Of a DNA stretch of 64,000 nt, positions 1-8,584 are shown one piece after another. The notes under the pieces are model-generated. The model saw only the letters and a program-made list of their open reading frames with translations, was not told where the DNA came from and ran no database searches. Position numbers and translations under genes: made by a program. The stretch is from Enemella dayhoffiae (GTDB taxonomy: Bacteria; Actinomycetota; Actinomycetes; Propionibacteriales; Propionibacteriaceae), in the NCBI RefSeq assembly GCF_002250625.1, contig NZ_NMVQ01000044.1, positions 62,001 to 126,000 on the forward strand, written 5' to 3'. Numbering within the stretch: the stretch's first letter is position 1; every line of letters starts with the position of its first letter.

Positions 1-1
1 T

Positions 2-163
2 CCGGTCGTGTTCGGCGGGCACTGGCTGATCGCGGCGGTCATCGCCGCCATCGTGTTCTGGTTCGTGATGGGCAACTTCGACATGCAGGCGCTGCAGGAA
101 CAGCAGGAGCAGCAGAAGCAGGAGTTGGCGAAGGCGAAGGCCGAGCGGAACCGGCGCCGCTGA
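2..163 (+). CDS. C-terminal end of a small membrane protein (partial)
   Basis: The frame is open from base 2 and closes with TGA at 161-163, giving the last 53 residues of a protein that starts outside the window. A hydrophobic stretch of about 18 residues (LIAAVIAAIVFWFVMG region) is a probable membrane helix. It is followed by a polar, Gln/Glu/Lys/Arg-rich tail likely to be helical or coiled coil and ending in Arg-Arg-Arg. Positive charge after the helix suggests a cytosolic C-terminus. No family can be named from this fragment. Confidence 0.55.
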   Translation, partial: PVVFGGHWLIAAVIAAIVFWFVMGNFDMQALQEQQEQQKQELAKAKAERNRRR

Positions 164-209
164 TCGCTCCAGGGCCCGCCCGCTTGCCCCGCGTGCGAGA
201 ATCCCGGGC

Positions 210-1145
210 ATGGACACCAAGTTGCTGGAGGTCTTCCTCGCCGTCGTGCACACCGGAAGCATCTCGGCCGCAGCGCGCCGGATGGACTTCAGCCAACCCA
301 CGGTCAGCCAACAGATCAAGGCGCTGGAGCGGGTGCTGGACACCCAGTTGTTCACCCGCGAGGGTGGCCGGATCGAGCTGACCGCGGCCGGGCGCACCCT
401 GCAGGGGTACGCCGAGACGACCCTGTCCAGCTGGCGGTTCGTGGTCGAGCAGGTGCGTGAGGCCGGTGGCCGGGATGACCTGATCGAGCTGGGTCTGGCA
501 TCGTTCCCGTCGGCCAACGCGGCTCTGGTGCCCGAGGCAGTCGCCGCGATGCTGGCCGAGGATGACCGGCTGCGGGTGAAGGTGCTGGACGCCGAACCTC
601 CGGCATCGTTCGACCTGCTCCGTTCCGGGCAGGCCGACGCGCTGATCAGCTTCTCCTATCCCGAGGACGAGCCGAACCGCGGTCAGGTCGAGCTGCCGAT
701 CCTCGAGGAGGAGTCGGTGCTGCTGGTCGCCGCGGACCATCCGCTGGCCGATCGGGGCACGGTGAAACTCGCCGAGGCGGCCGAGTCCACCTGGATCGGC
801 GGTTGCCCGAAGTGCCGTCAGGAGCTGATCACGGTCTGCCGGGAGCGCGGCTTCAGCCCCGAGATCCTGATGTCCACCGACGACCCGAACATGACCCGGA
901 TCATGGTCTCCCGCGGGATCGGGGTCGCGATGCGGCCGGCGCTGACCGTGCTCGGCAACGACACCGAGGGACTCGTCCCGCTGGGACTCAGCGATGGCGT
1001 ACGTCGCCGGGTGTCGGTGCTGGTCCCGGAGACCGAGGCCGAACGCCCCGAGATCGTCGCCCTGCACCAGTCCCTGCGCAAGGCCGCCAAGCAGCTCATC
1101 GCCAAGTCACCCAAGGTGCAGCGCGACCGGATCCACTGCGTCTGA
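210..1145 (+). CDS. LysR-family transcriptional regulator
   Basis: 311-residue protein with the standard LysR layout: an N-terminal winged helix-turn-helix (residues about 1-60, with the typical FSQPTVSQQIKALE helix) and a C-terminal inducer-binding domain (about 90-290). LysR proteins bind DNA as tetramers and switch target genes on when a small-molecule inducer binds. An unusual feature is a CPKC pair (Cys199, Cys202) followed by a third Cys near 210 in the inducer domain, which could be a metal or redox site; this is inference. It lies 139 bp upstream of, and parallel to, the ABC importer operon, so it may control that operon, although LysR genes are more often divergent from their targets. 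The ATG at 210 gives the full helix-turn-helix. Confidence 0.9.
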   Translation: MDTKLLEVFLAVVHTGSISAAARRMDFSQPTVSQQIKALERVLDTQLFTREGGRIELTAAGRTLQGYAETTLSSWRFVVEQVREAGGRDDLIELGLASFPSANAALVPEAVAAMLAEDDRLRVKVLDAEPPASFDLLRSGQADALISFSYPEDEPNRGQVELPILEEESVLLVAADHPLADRGTVKLAEAAESTWIGGCPKCRQELITVCRERGFSPEILMSTDDPNMTRIMVSRGIGVAMRPALTVLGNDTEGLVPLGLSDGVRRRVSVLVPETEAERPEIVALHQSLRKAAKQLIAKSPKVQRDRIHCV

Positions 1146-1241
1146 ATCGGCACGCCGACCGTTCCTCGGCAAACCTCGGTTGGCCGGGTCGACCCGAGAT
1201 GCGCAGGGTGGACGGCAGTGCCCAGACCGTCGTTGTGCGCC

Positions 1242-1247
1242 TATATT
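1242..1247 (+). promoter_or_regulatory. possible -10 element of the ABC importer operon
   Basis: TATATT stands out in an otherwise GC-rich 139-bp gap and lies 37 bp before the ATG at 1285, leaving room for a short leader with a GGGAG ribosome site. No good -35 hexamer is visible at the expected spacing, so an activator such as the upstream LysR protein may be needed. Confidence 0.35.
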
Positions 1248-1284
1248 GAAGCCCTGTTGCACACGGGGACAAGGGAGCGGGTTC

Positions 1285-2439
1285 ATGCGACGTAGGGAAT
1301 TCATCGGGTTCGGATCGGGACTGGTCGGGGCGCTGTTCGTCTCCGGGTGCTCGGCGATGAACCAGGGCGGGTCGGCTGCCCCCGCCGGTGCACCGAAAAC
1401 GTTCAAGCTCGGGGTCTATGCCCCGCTGACCGGAGAAACCGCCGAGAACGGGCAGAACTTCAAGCGCTCCTTCGAGTTGTACGCCGACCAGGTCAACGCC
1501 GCGGGCGGGATCAACGGCGAGAAGATCGAGTTGGTGATCCGCGACGACAAGGGTGAGCCCAAGACCGCCGCCAGCATCGCCCAGGAGTTCGCCCAGGACG
1601 AGTCGATCGACGCGACCCTCGGCAGTTTCTCCTCGACCGCGTCGATGGCCGCGGCGCCCGTGCTGGTGAAGGCGGGGATCCCGAACATCAGCCCGACCTC
1701 CTCGCACCCGGACTACACCTCCCTGGGGAAGGGACTCTTCCGCGGCACCAACACCCAGAAGGTGGAGGCCAAGCAGGTCGCGGAGTTCCTCGGCAAGACC
1801 CAGGGCAAGAAGAAGATCGCGATCGTGCACCGGCAGGACGACTGGGGCATCTCCGCCGCCTCCAACTTCGAGGAGGGGGCCAAGGGGCTCGGTGTCCAGA
1901 TCACCGGCAAGCAGGCCGTCGCGCCCGAGACCAAGGACTTCCGCACGGTGATCACCAGCCTGCGCGGCGGGGACCCCGAGGCGGTCTATGTGGCCCTGCA
2001 GTACAGCGATGCAACCGTCTTCGCCCAGCAGATGGCCGCCGCCGGTTGGAAGCCGACCGTGGCCACCTCGACCGCGCTCTACACCCAGAAGCTGATCGAG
2101 CTCGGTGGCGCCGGGGTCGAGGGGTGGTATGTCGCCAGCTTCTTCTTCTCCGGTTCCAGCAAGCCGGTGGTGGCCGAGTACGTGAAGGCGTACACCGACA
2201 AGTACGGCAAGGCCCCCGACGCCTTCGCCGCGGTGGCGTACGACTCGATCAAGGTGCTGGGTGAGGCCAAGAAGCAGGTCCCCGAGGACGGCGCGGCCGG
2301 GCGTACCAAACTCCGCGACGCAATCTCGAAGACCACCGTCGACGGGGTGACGGGCTCGATGAAGTTCGACGACAAGGGCGACGTCGAGAAGTCCATGACC
2401 TGGCTCGTGGTGAAGGACGGCAAGTTCACCCAGGCCTGA
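1285..2439 (+). CDS. livJ: Branched-chain amino acid-type ABC transporter substrate-binding lipoprotein
   Basis: 384-residue periplasmic-binding-type protein (receptor family ligand-binding region, Leu/Ile/Val type). The N-terminus has a twin-arginine-like motif (RRREFIG) followed by a hydrophobic stretch and a lipobox ending in Cys22 (VSGC), so it is probably a Tat-exported lipoprotein held on the outer face of the membrane. The mature domain starts with the family pattern KLGVYAPLTGE and contains the NISPTSS ligand-pocket region. The ATG at 1285 was chosen because it starts directly at the signal peptide and follows a GGGAG site. It is the first gene of the operon with livHM, livG and livF. 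The real ligand need not be an amino acid: Liv-type proteins also bind urea, amides and aromatic acids. Confidence 0.9.
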   Translation: MRRREFIGFGSGLVGALFVSGCSAMNQGGSAAPAGAPKTFKLGVYAPLTGETAENGQNFKRSFELYADQVNAAGGINGEKIELVIRDDKGEPKTAASIAQEFAQDESIDATLGSFSSTASMAAAPVLVKAGIPNISPTSSHPDYTSLGKGLFRGTNTQKVEAKQVAEFLGKTQGKKKIAIVHRQDDWGISAASNFEEGAKGLGVQITGKQAVAPETKDFRTVITSLRGGDPEAVYVALQYSDATVFAQQMAAAGWKPTVATSTALYTQKLIELGGAGVEGWYVASFFFSGSSKPVVAEYVKAYTDKYGKAPDAFAAVAYDSIKVLGEAKKQVPEDGAAGRTKLRDAISKTTVDGVTGSMKFDDKGDVEKSMTWLVVKDGKFTQA

Positions 2440-2466
2440 CCGCAACGGCCTCGCCCAAGGAGCAAC

Positions 2467-4422
2467 GTGCTCGAATTTCTCTCCCAGGTCGTCAACGGGA
2501 TCGCGATCGGCAACGTGTACGCCGTGATCGCGCTCGGCTTCGTGATCGTCTTCGGTGTCGCCAAGGTGGTCAACTTCGCCCAGGGATCCCAGGTGATGCT
2601 GAGCGCCTACGCGGCGTACGCCTGCGTGGCAGCCGGCGCGCCGCTGGCGGTCGCCTTTCTGGTCGCCGTGGTCAGTGCGGTCCTGCTCGCCTGGCTGCTC
2701 GAACTGGTCGCCGTCGAGTGGCTTGGTGACGCCGCCGAGATCGCGCCCCTGCTGTCGACCCTGGCCCTGTCGTTCATCATCGATCAGGCCGTGACGCTGA
2801 TCTGGTCCCCGGACCCGATGCCGTTTCCGAATCCGCTGGGTGGCCAGAACCTGCAACTCGGGGGTATCTATCTCAGCCTGACCGACCTGACCATCCTCGT
2901 GGTCGGGTTGCTGTTCATGGGCGGGCTGGCGCTGTTCCTGAAGAAGAGTTGGCTCGGTCGCGCAATCCGCGCCTCGGCACAGGATCCGGCGGCCGCCCTG
3001 CAGATGGGAGTGCACACCAGGTCGGCCAAACTTGCCGCGTTCGCCATCTCCGGACTGGTCGGAGCGGTCGGCGGAATCCTCGTCGGCATGTACTTTCAGC
3101 AGATCTCACCGGCGATGGGGCTGCCGTTCGGGCTGAAGGGATTCTGCGCCGCCATGCTCGGCGGGGTGACCAGCCTCGGCGGCGCGGTGCTCGGCGGGCT
3201 GGTGATCGGGGTGCTGGAATCCCTCTCGTCTGCCTATCTGGGCGCCGAATACCGCGACATGGTCGCCTTCGCGCTGCTGCTGCTGATCCTGCTGTTCCGG
3301 CCCCGCGGGCTGCTCGGCAGCCGGTCCCTGGCCGGGCTCGGCGGCGCCCGCGGCGCCGGTGCGATCCCGACCACCTCGCCGCTGGCCAACGGCAACGGTG
3401 AGCCGGTCACGATCATGTCGGCGCGCCACCTCAAGCTGCGCTGGGCGTTCATCGCGACCGGCGCGCTGCTGCTGGCCGCGCTGTTGCTGCCCAGCACCTA
3501 CTGGGTCGGTGTATTGGCCCAGGTCGCGATCTTCGCCATCGCCGCGGTCGGTTTGACCCTGCTCACCGGGATCAGCGGTCAGGTCAGTGTCGGTCATGCG
3601 GCGCTGATGGGGGTGGGGGCGTACGCCGCCGCCCGGATCACCATCGACGCCGGCTGGCCCTTCGAGCTGACGCTGCTCGCGGTTGCGGTCGGCGGCCTGA
3701 TCGGAGGAGCGCTGTTCGGGTTGCCGGTGCTCAACCTGGGTGACCACACGGTCTCCTTGGCCACGCTGGCCCTGGGTCAGATCGGCTACCTGATCTTCCT
3801 GAACGCGATGCCGCTGACCCGTGGCCCGTTGGGAATCCCGGGGATCAGCTTCCCGAAGGTGCTGCTGCTCGGCGGTCACGAACCGTCGTTGGTCGTCGTG
3901 GTTGCGGCGCTGTGCATCGGGGTGCTGCTGCTCGCGCTGGCGGTCTATGGACTCTTCGACCGGGGCCAGGTCGGGATCAACCTGCGCGCCATCCGCGAGG
4001 ACCGATTGGCCGCGGAGTCGTCCGGGGTTCCGGTCCGGCGCTACCTGCTGGCCAGCTATGCGGTGACCGGTCTGATCACCGCCCTGGCCGGAATGATGTT
4101 CGCCTATCAGCAGCTCTACATCTCACCCGACTCCTTCCGGATCCAGACCTCCTTCCTGCTGCTCACGATGGTGCTGGTCGGCGGGGTGATCTCGCCGACC
4201 GGGGCAATCCTGGGCGCCACCCTGCTCACGCTGCTGCCGGAGGTGCTGCGCGAGGTGGCCGACTATCGGATGATCATCTATGGCGTGGTGCTGCTGGTCC
4301 TGGTCAAGTACGTCCCCGGTGGACTGATCAGTCTCGGTCGCCGCTCCGATGCCGCGCGGGAGGTGCATCAGACCCGAAGCACCGGGGAGGAGCACGTGCA
4401 GGAGGCGAAGGCCGATGCTTGA
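2467..4422 (+). CDS. Fused LivH-LivM branched-chain amino acid-type ABC permease
   Basis: 651-residue polytopic membrane protein joining the two permeases that are usually separate. Residues about 1-285 match LivH (FGVAKVVNFAQGS near the start, a GGVTSLGGAVLGG turn near the end). A short hydrophilic linker (about 286-320) follows, then LivM (about 321-630) with the LLTGISGQVSVGHAA motif and a GGVISPTGAILGA turn. Each half should supply about 8-10 helices and one coupling loop for the LivG/LivF ATPases. The start is the GTG at 2467, after AAGGAG. The reading frame is continuous across the joint, so this is a true gene fusion. It overlaps livG by 8 bp. Confidence 0.9.
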   Translation: MLEFLSQVVNGIAIGNVYAVIALGFVIVFGVAKVVNFAQGSQVMLSAYAAYACVAAGAPLAVAFLVAVVSAVLLAWLLELVAVEWLGDAAEIAPLLSTLALSFIIDQAVTLIWSPDPMPFPNPLGGQNLQLGGIYLSLTDLTILVVGLLFMGGLALFLKKSWLGRAIRASAQDPAAALQMGVHTRSAKLAAFAISGLVGAVGGILVGMYFQQISPAMGLPFGLKGFCAAMLGGVTSLGGAVLGGLVIGVLESLSSAYLGAEYRDMVAFALLLLILLFRPRGLLGSRSLAGLGGARGAGAIPTTSPLANGNGEPVTIMSARHLKLRWAFIATGALLLAALLLPSTYWVGVLAQVAIFAIAAVGLTLLTGISGQVSVGHAALMGVGAYAAARITIDAGWPFELTLLAVAVGGLIGGALFGLPVLNLGDHTVSLATLALGQIGYLIFLNAMPLTRGPLGIPGISFPKVLLLGGHEPSLVVVVAALCIGVLLLALAVYGLFDRGQVGINLRAIREDRLAAESSGVPVRRYLLASYAVTGLITALAGMMFAYQQLYISPDSFRIQTSFLLLTMVLVGGVISPTGAILGATLLTLLPEVLREVADYRMIIYGVVLLVLVKYVPGGLISLGRRSDAAREVHQTRSTGEEHVQEAKADA

Positions 4423-5221
4423 GGTCCAGGGGCTGACCCGTAGCTTCGGCGGCGTCCGCGCCTGTGACGACGTCTCGCTCACCTTCGCTGGTGGAGCGAC
4501 CACCGCGGTCGTGGGGCCGAACGGAGCAGGAAAGTCGACCCTGGTGCAGCTGCTCAGCGGGGTGTTGCGCCCGGAGTCGGGCCGGATCAGTCTGGCCGAC
4601 CGGGACCTGACTCGACTCAGCCCGGACCGTCGGTTCGCGCTGGGCATCGCCCGCACCTTCCAGACCGCGCGAGTGTTCCCCGGGCTGACCGTGTGGGACT
4701 CGGTGATGATCGGCGCCTATCACGGCGCCCGATACCAGCATCGGGGCCTGGGTGCGGTCGGTGGCTGGAGCGACATCGCCTCCTCGGTGTTCCGGTTGCC
4801 CGGGGGCCGCCGACTGCACCGCCACGCCGAGGAGATCTGCGCCGAGACCCTGGCCCTGTTCGGTGACCGGTTGCTGCCGCGCCGCAACCAGCTGGCGTAC
4901 TCGCTGTCCTATGCCAACCGGCGCCGGCTCGAGATCGCCCGCGTGCTGGCGTCCCGGCCGCGGGTGCTGCTGCTGGACGAACCGACCGCGGGGATGAACC
5001 CGACCGAGACCGCCGAGTTGGCGCAGATCCTGGCCGGGCTGCGATCACAACACCTGACCATGGTCTTCGTCGAGCACAAGATGAACGTGGTGCGTGACCT
5101 GTCCGACCGGGTGGTGGTGATGGATGCCGGTCGGGTGATCGCCGATGGTACGCCGGATCAGGCGCTCTCCGACCCGTTGGTGATCGAGGCATATCTGGGC
5201 ACCTCGGGAAAGGGCAACTGA
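4415..5221 (+). CDS. livG: Branched-chain amino acid-type ABC transporter ATP-binding protein (LivG)
   Basis: 268-residue ABC ATPase. Walker A is GPNGAGKST at residues 34-42, Walker B is LLLDEPTAG, and the switch His is in FVEHKM. The signature helix is the degenerate SYANRRRLEIAR form common in LivG. The C-terminus has the BCA_ABC_TP_C-like end (SDPLVIEAYLG). The ATG at 4415 is preferred to upstream in-frame starts because the ATPase fold begins immediately (MLEVQGLTRSFGG). It overlaps the fused permease gene by 8 bp and shares one base with livF, so the genes are translationally coupled. Confidence 0.92.
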   Translation: MLEVQGLTRSFGGVRACDDVSLTFAGGATTAVVGPNGAGKSTLVQLLSGVLRPESGRISLADRDLTRLSPDRRFALGIARTFQTARVFPGLTVWDSVMIGAYHGARYQHRGLGAVGGWSDIASSVFRLPGGRRLHRHAEEICAETLALFGDRLLPRRNQLAYSLSYANRRRLEIARVLASRPRVLLLDEPTAGMNPTETAELAQILAGLRSQHLTMVFVEHKMNVVRDLSDRVVVMDAGRVIADGTPDQALSDPLVIEAYLGTSGKGN

Positions 5222-5943
5222 TGGCCCTGCTGGAGCTGCAGCAGATCGACGTGTTCTACGGGCCGATCCAGGCGCTGCACCGGGTCGACCTGTCCGTCGA
5301 GGCCGGGGAGGTCGTGGCCGTGCTCGGCGGGAACGCCTCGGGCAAGTCGACGACGATCAAGTCGGTGCTGCAGCTGGTGAAACCGCGCAACGGCCGAGTG
5401 CTGCTCGACGGTGAGGACCTGTCAGGCTGCTCCACCCCCGACGTGATCGGCCGCGGGGTCGCCTCGATCCCGGAGAGCCGTCGGCTGTTCGGGGAGATGA
5501 CGGTCGAGGAGAACCTGCGGATGGGCCTGTACGCCCTGCGCCGGCAGCTCTCCGCGAAGGAGCAGGCTGCGCGGATCGAGGAGGCGACCGCCGACTTCCC
5601 CCGGGTCCGGGAACGGATGAGCCAGCTGGCCGGGACCCTTTCGGGTGGCGAGCAGCAGATGGTGGCGATGGCGCGTGCGCTGGTGCAGCACCCGCGGTTG
5701 ATCTGCATCGACGAACCGTCGATGGGTCTGTCGCCTGCCTTCGTCGACACGGTCTATGACCTGCTGGAGCGCTGGAAGAGGGCGGGGACGACCATGCTCA
5801 TCGTCGAGCAGAGCGCGAACCGTAGCCTTGAGCTGGCCGACCGGGGCTACATACTGGCCTCGGGTGAAGTGGTGCTCAGCGGCCCGGCTGCGGAGTTGAG
5901 GAACAACGAGAAGGTGCGCGAGGCGTACCTGGGAGGTGCCTGA
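5221..5943 (+). CDS. livF: Branched-chain amino acid-type ABC transporter ATP-binding protein (LivF)
   Basis: 240-residue ABC ATPase with Walker A GGNASGKST (residues 36-44), Q-loop, ABC signature LSGGEQQMVAMARAL and Walker B LICIDEPSMGL. The order livG then livF and the ending (NEKVREAYLGG) are typical of LivF. It pairs with LivG on the fused permease. Its ATG shares a base with the livG stop, and its stop shares a base with the next ATG, so the next two genes belong to the same transcript. Confidence 0.93.
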   Translation: MALLELQQIDVFYGPIQALHRVDLSVEAGEVVAVLGGNASGKSTTIKSVLQLVKPRNGRVLLDGEDLSGCSTPDVIGRGVASIPESRRLFGEMTVEENLRMGLYALRRQLSAKEQAARIEEATADFPRVRERMSQLAGTLSGGEQQMVAMARALVQHPRLICIDEPSMGLSPAFVDTVYDLLERWKRAGTTMLIVEQSANRSLELADRGYILASGEVVLSGPAAELRNNEKVREAYLGGA

Positions 5944-6875
5944 TGGACAAGCGGGAACGGTTCGATGCGGTCATCGCGGGGGAACAGGCGGACCGTCCGC
6001 CGGTCGGCTGCTGGATCCACTTCGGGAGTGCCCTGTGGGAACCGGCGGACTCGGCGACCGCCCACGTCCGGTTCTATCGCGAGTATGACTGGGACTACGT
6101 CAAGGTGATGAACGACTACCGGCTCGCCACCCCCGACGGCCTGGACGAGGCACCCTCGGCGGACTACCTGCGCGGTGTCGGAGCCGCCGATCTGACCTAC
6201 CCGGGCTTCGCCCGCCAGCTCGAGGTGCTGCGCCTGATCGGTGAGCAGGCACCGGAGGCACCCCGACTGGACACCATGTTCTCCCCGCTGCAGACCGTGA
6301 TCCGCTGCCTCGGCCAGACCGTGGTGCCGCAGTTCCAGGCCGATCCCGAGCTTGCTCGGATGGTGCTCGGACAGGTCACCGACCGGCTCGTGGAATACGT
6401 TGCCGCGTTGAAGGAAGCCGGCGTGGAGGGGCTCTTCCTGTCGATCAACGGCGCCTCGCACGACGCCACCGGCTGGGGGATCAGCGCGCAGGAGTTCACC
6501 GACTGGGTTGCCCCCTTCGACCGACAGGTGCTGACGGCCGCCGAGGGGCTGACCCGGGTGATCCACGTGCACGGTTATGACCTGGCGCCGGAACTGGTCG
6601 CCGACTATCCGGCCGAGGTGCTCTCCTGGTCGAACAACCAGACCCGACCCAGTGTCGCCGAGGTGGCCGCGAGTGACCGCGTGCCGCTGGCGGGCCTGGA
6701 CGAGGTGGCCAGCCTCTACTGGCCGCCGTCGCTGGTCGCGGAGAACATCGCCGCGGTCCGTCAGCAGGCGGCGGATCGGCTCATCCTGGGTCCCGGCTGC
6801 ACCGTGCACTCCGACACCCCACCCGCGGTGCTTCGGGCGCTGCGCGCCGGCGCCGAGGCGGGCGCGGCCCGATGA
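5943..6875 (+). CDS. URO-D superfamily protein (methyltransferase-like, not HemE)
   Basis: 310-residue protein of the uroporphyrinogen decarboxylase superfamily. The superfamily holds both HemE and the zinc-dependent methylcobamide:thiol methyltransferases (MtaA, CmuA type). The HemE signature (PVWFMRQAGR near the N-terminus) is absent. At the place where MtaA-type enzymes have a zinc-binding His-x-Cys, this protein has His208-Val-His210, and near the C-terminus it has GPGC at Cys286 with His289. A changed metal site is therefore possible. The gene is embedded in the importer operon (1-bp overlap with livF, 4-bp overlap with the kinase gene), so it probably acts on the imported compound. The substrate is unknown. 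Confidence 0.75.
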   Translation: MDKRERFDAVIAGEQADRPPVGCWIHFGSALWEPADSATAHVRFYREYDWDYVKVMNDYRLATPDGLDEAPSADYLRGVGAADLTYPGFARQLEVLRLIGEQAPEAPRLDTMFSPLQTVIRCLGQTVVPQFQADPELARMVLGQVTDRLVEYVAALKEAGVEGLFLSINGASHDATGWGISAQEFTDWVAPFDRQVLTAAEGLTRVIHVHGYDLAPELVADYPAEVLSWSNNQTRPSVAEVAASDRVPLAGLDEVASLYWPPSLVAENIAAVRQQAADRLILGPGCTVHSDTPPAVLRALRAGAEAGAAR

Positions 6876-8539
6876 CCCGGCACCTCGTCCGATCTGGCAA
6901 CGAGGCGGTCGAGGACGGGCTGCGCGGATTCTGCGCGGTGCACGCCGATCTGGTCAGCCTGCACGAGGATCCCCGGTTCGTGGTCCGCGCCCAGCCGGCC
7001 AGCGAGAAAGTGGCGCTGGTCTCCGGTGGCGGCTCCGGCCACGAGCCGCTGCACGCCGGGTTCGTCGGGCGCGGGATGCTCGACGCCGCCGTCCCGGGGG
7101 AGGTGTTCTCCAGCCCGTCGGCCGACCAGCTGAAGCTGGCGATGATCGGCACCGACCGCGGTCGAGGCGTGCTGCAGATCGTGAAGAACTACACCGGCGA
7201 CGTGATCAACTTCGCGCTCGCCGCCGACGAGTGCCGCGCCCTCGGCATCGACGTCGAGGCGGTCGTGGTGGACGACGACGTGCCCTCGGCCGAGCGCGGC
7301 AGCACGCCGGGACGCCGCGGCACCGTGGCCACCGTGCTGGTGGAGAAGATCTGCGGTGCCGCCGCCGAGCAGGCCCGCCCGCTCGCCGAGCTGGCCGCAC
7401 TGGGCCGCCGCGTGGTCGACCGCTCCCGCAGCGTCGGGGTCGCCGTCACCGCCGGCTCCAACTTCACCGACCGCCACTCGTTCGAGCTGGCCTCCAACGA
7501 GGTCGAGTTCGGGGTCGGCATCCACGGTGAGCGGGGGACCGACCGGATCGATGATCAGCCGCTGCCCGAGCTTGTGACGCGCCTGCTGGACACCCTGGCC
7601 GGCGACCTCGAACACGCCGGCAACCCGCTCGGCGGCCGCGTGCTGCTCGTGGTGAACGGGCTCGGTGGCACGACCCCGCTCGAGTTGTCGGCCGCCGCCG
7701 GGCACGCGCTGGCGGAGCTGGCTCGCCGGGGTGCCGAGGTGGCGCGGGTGGTGGTGGACGACCTGGTCACCTCGCTGGACATGCGCGGGTTCTCCCTGAC
7801 CGTGCTGCTGCTCGACGACGAACTGCTCGAGCTGTGGGACGCCGAGGTGGACACCCCGCACTGGCGCGGAACGCGCCTCAGCGGCGTACCGGCGCCGGAG
7901 CCGCGCACCTTCGGGGTGACCTGGGGGACGACCCAGCCAGCGACCGACGAGGCCGCGGACCGTGCCGCGGCCGAGTGGGTGGAGCGCTTCGTGGCAGGGG
8001 CCGGCGAACGGGCCGACGAGCTCGGTGAGCTGGACCGCCGGGCCGGCGACGGCGACTTCGGCGCCAACCTGCGCACGGCGCTGAACCGCTTCAGCGACGA
8101 GTACGCCGAGGACGCGGGCTCGGCGGTGGTCGCGCTCTCCCGGGCGTACGCCGCCACCGGCGGCACCTCCGGACCGCTGCTCGCGCTGTGGCTGCGTACG
8201 CTCGCACCCGGGATCTCCGGGGACGCCGCCGCCTTCGCCGAGGCGCTCGAGCTGGCCACCCGACGCGTCCAGGAGCTGGGCGGGGCCGAGGCCGGGGACA
8301 AGACGATGGTGGACGCGATGCTGCCCGCGGTCGCCGCAGCGAGGTCGGCCGCCGACCAGGGCCAGGACCGTGGACACTCCATCCGCGCCGCCGCCGACGC
8401 GGCCGAGCAGGCCGCACGCGGGACCGCCGAGCTGGTCGCCGGCCGGGGCCGGGGCAGCTATGTCGGTGAGGCCGGACGAGGGGTGCTCGACCCCGGTGCG
8501 CTGCTGATCGCGCTGTTCCTGCGCTGCGGTGCCGACTGA
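6872..8539 (+). CDS. Dihydroxyacetone kinase family protein (DhaK-DhaL fusion)
   Basis: 555 residues. The DhaK domain (about 1-330) has GGGSGHEPLHAGFVG and the substrate-binding GIHGERG, where His218 is the residue expected to form the covalent hemiaminal with the keto group of the substrate. The DhaL ATP-binding domain (about 350-550) has the Mg-binding GDGDFG (Asp393, Asp395) and a TGGTSGPL turn. The one-chain layout is that of ATP-dependent kinases that phosphorylate dihydroxyacetone, glyceraldehyde or erythrulose, not the PTS type. It is the last gene of the importer operon (ATGA overlap with the URO-D gene). The partners suggest a ketose or a ketose released from the imported compound as substrate, which is inference. 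Confidence 0.88.
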   Translation: MTRHLVRSGNEAVEDGLRGFCAVHADLVSLHEDPRFVVRAQPASEKVALVSGGGSGHEPLHAGFVGRGMLDAAVPGEVFSSPSADQLKLAMIGTDRGRGVLQIVKNYTGDVINFALAADECRALGIDVEAVVVDDDVPSAERGSTPGRRGTVATVLVEKICGAAAEQARPLAELAALGRRVVDRSRSVGVAVTAGSNFTDRHSFELASNEVEFGVGIHGERGTDRIDDQPLPELVTRLLDTLAGDLEHAGNPLGGRVLLVVNGLGGTTPLELSAAAGHALAELARRGAEVARVVVDDLVTSLDMRGFSLTVLLLDDELLELWDAEVDTPHWRGTRLSGVPAPEPRTFGVTWGTTQPATDEAADRAAAEWVERFVAGAGERADELGELDRRAGDGDFGANLRTALNRFSDEYAEDAGSAVVALSRAYAATGGTSGPLLALWLRTLAPGISGDAAAFAEALELATRRVQELGGAEAGDKTMVDAMLPAVAAARSAADQGQDRGHSIRAAADAAEQAARGTAELVAGRGRGSYVGEAGRGVLDPGALLIALFLRCGAD

Positions 8540-8571
8540 GTCAACCCCCGGCGCGATGACCAGTCGGCTCG

Positions 8572-8577
8572 TACCAT
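8572..8577 (+). promoter_or_regulatory. -10 box, probable leaderless promoter of the alarmone synthetase gene
   Basis: TACCAT followed by 7 bp and then the ATG at 8585. A TANNNT box at this distance places the transcription start at or next to the start codon, as in leaderless actinobacterial mRNAs, and there is no ribosome site in the gap. Confidence 0.5.
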
Positions 8578-8584
8578 CGATCTC

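Noticed and set aside
5943-6875. hemE (uroporphyrinogen decarboxylase)
   Set aside because: The N-terminal HemE signature is absent and no haem genes are near; the operon context points to catabolism.
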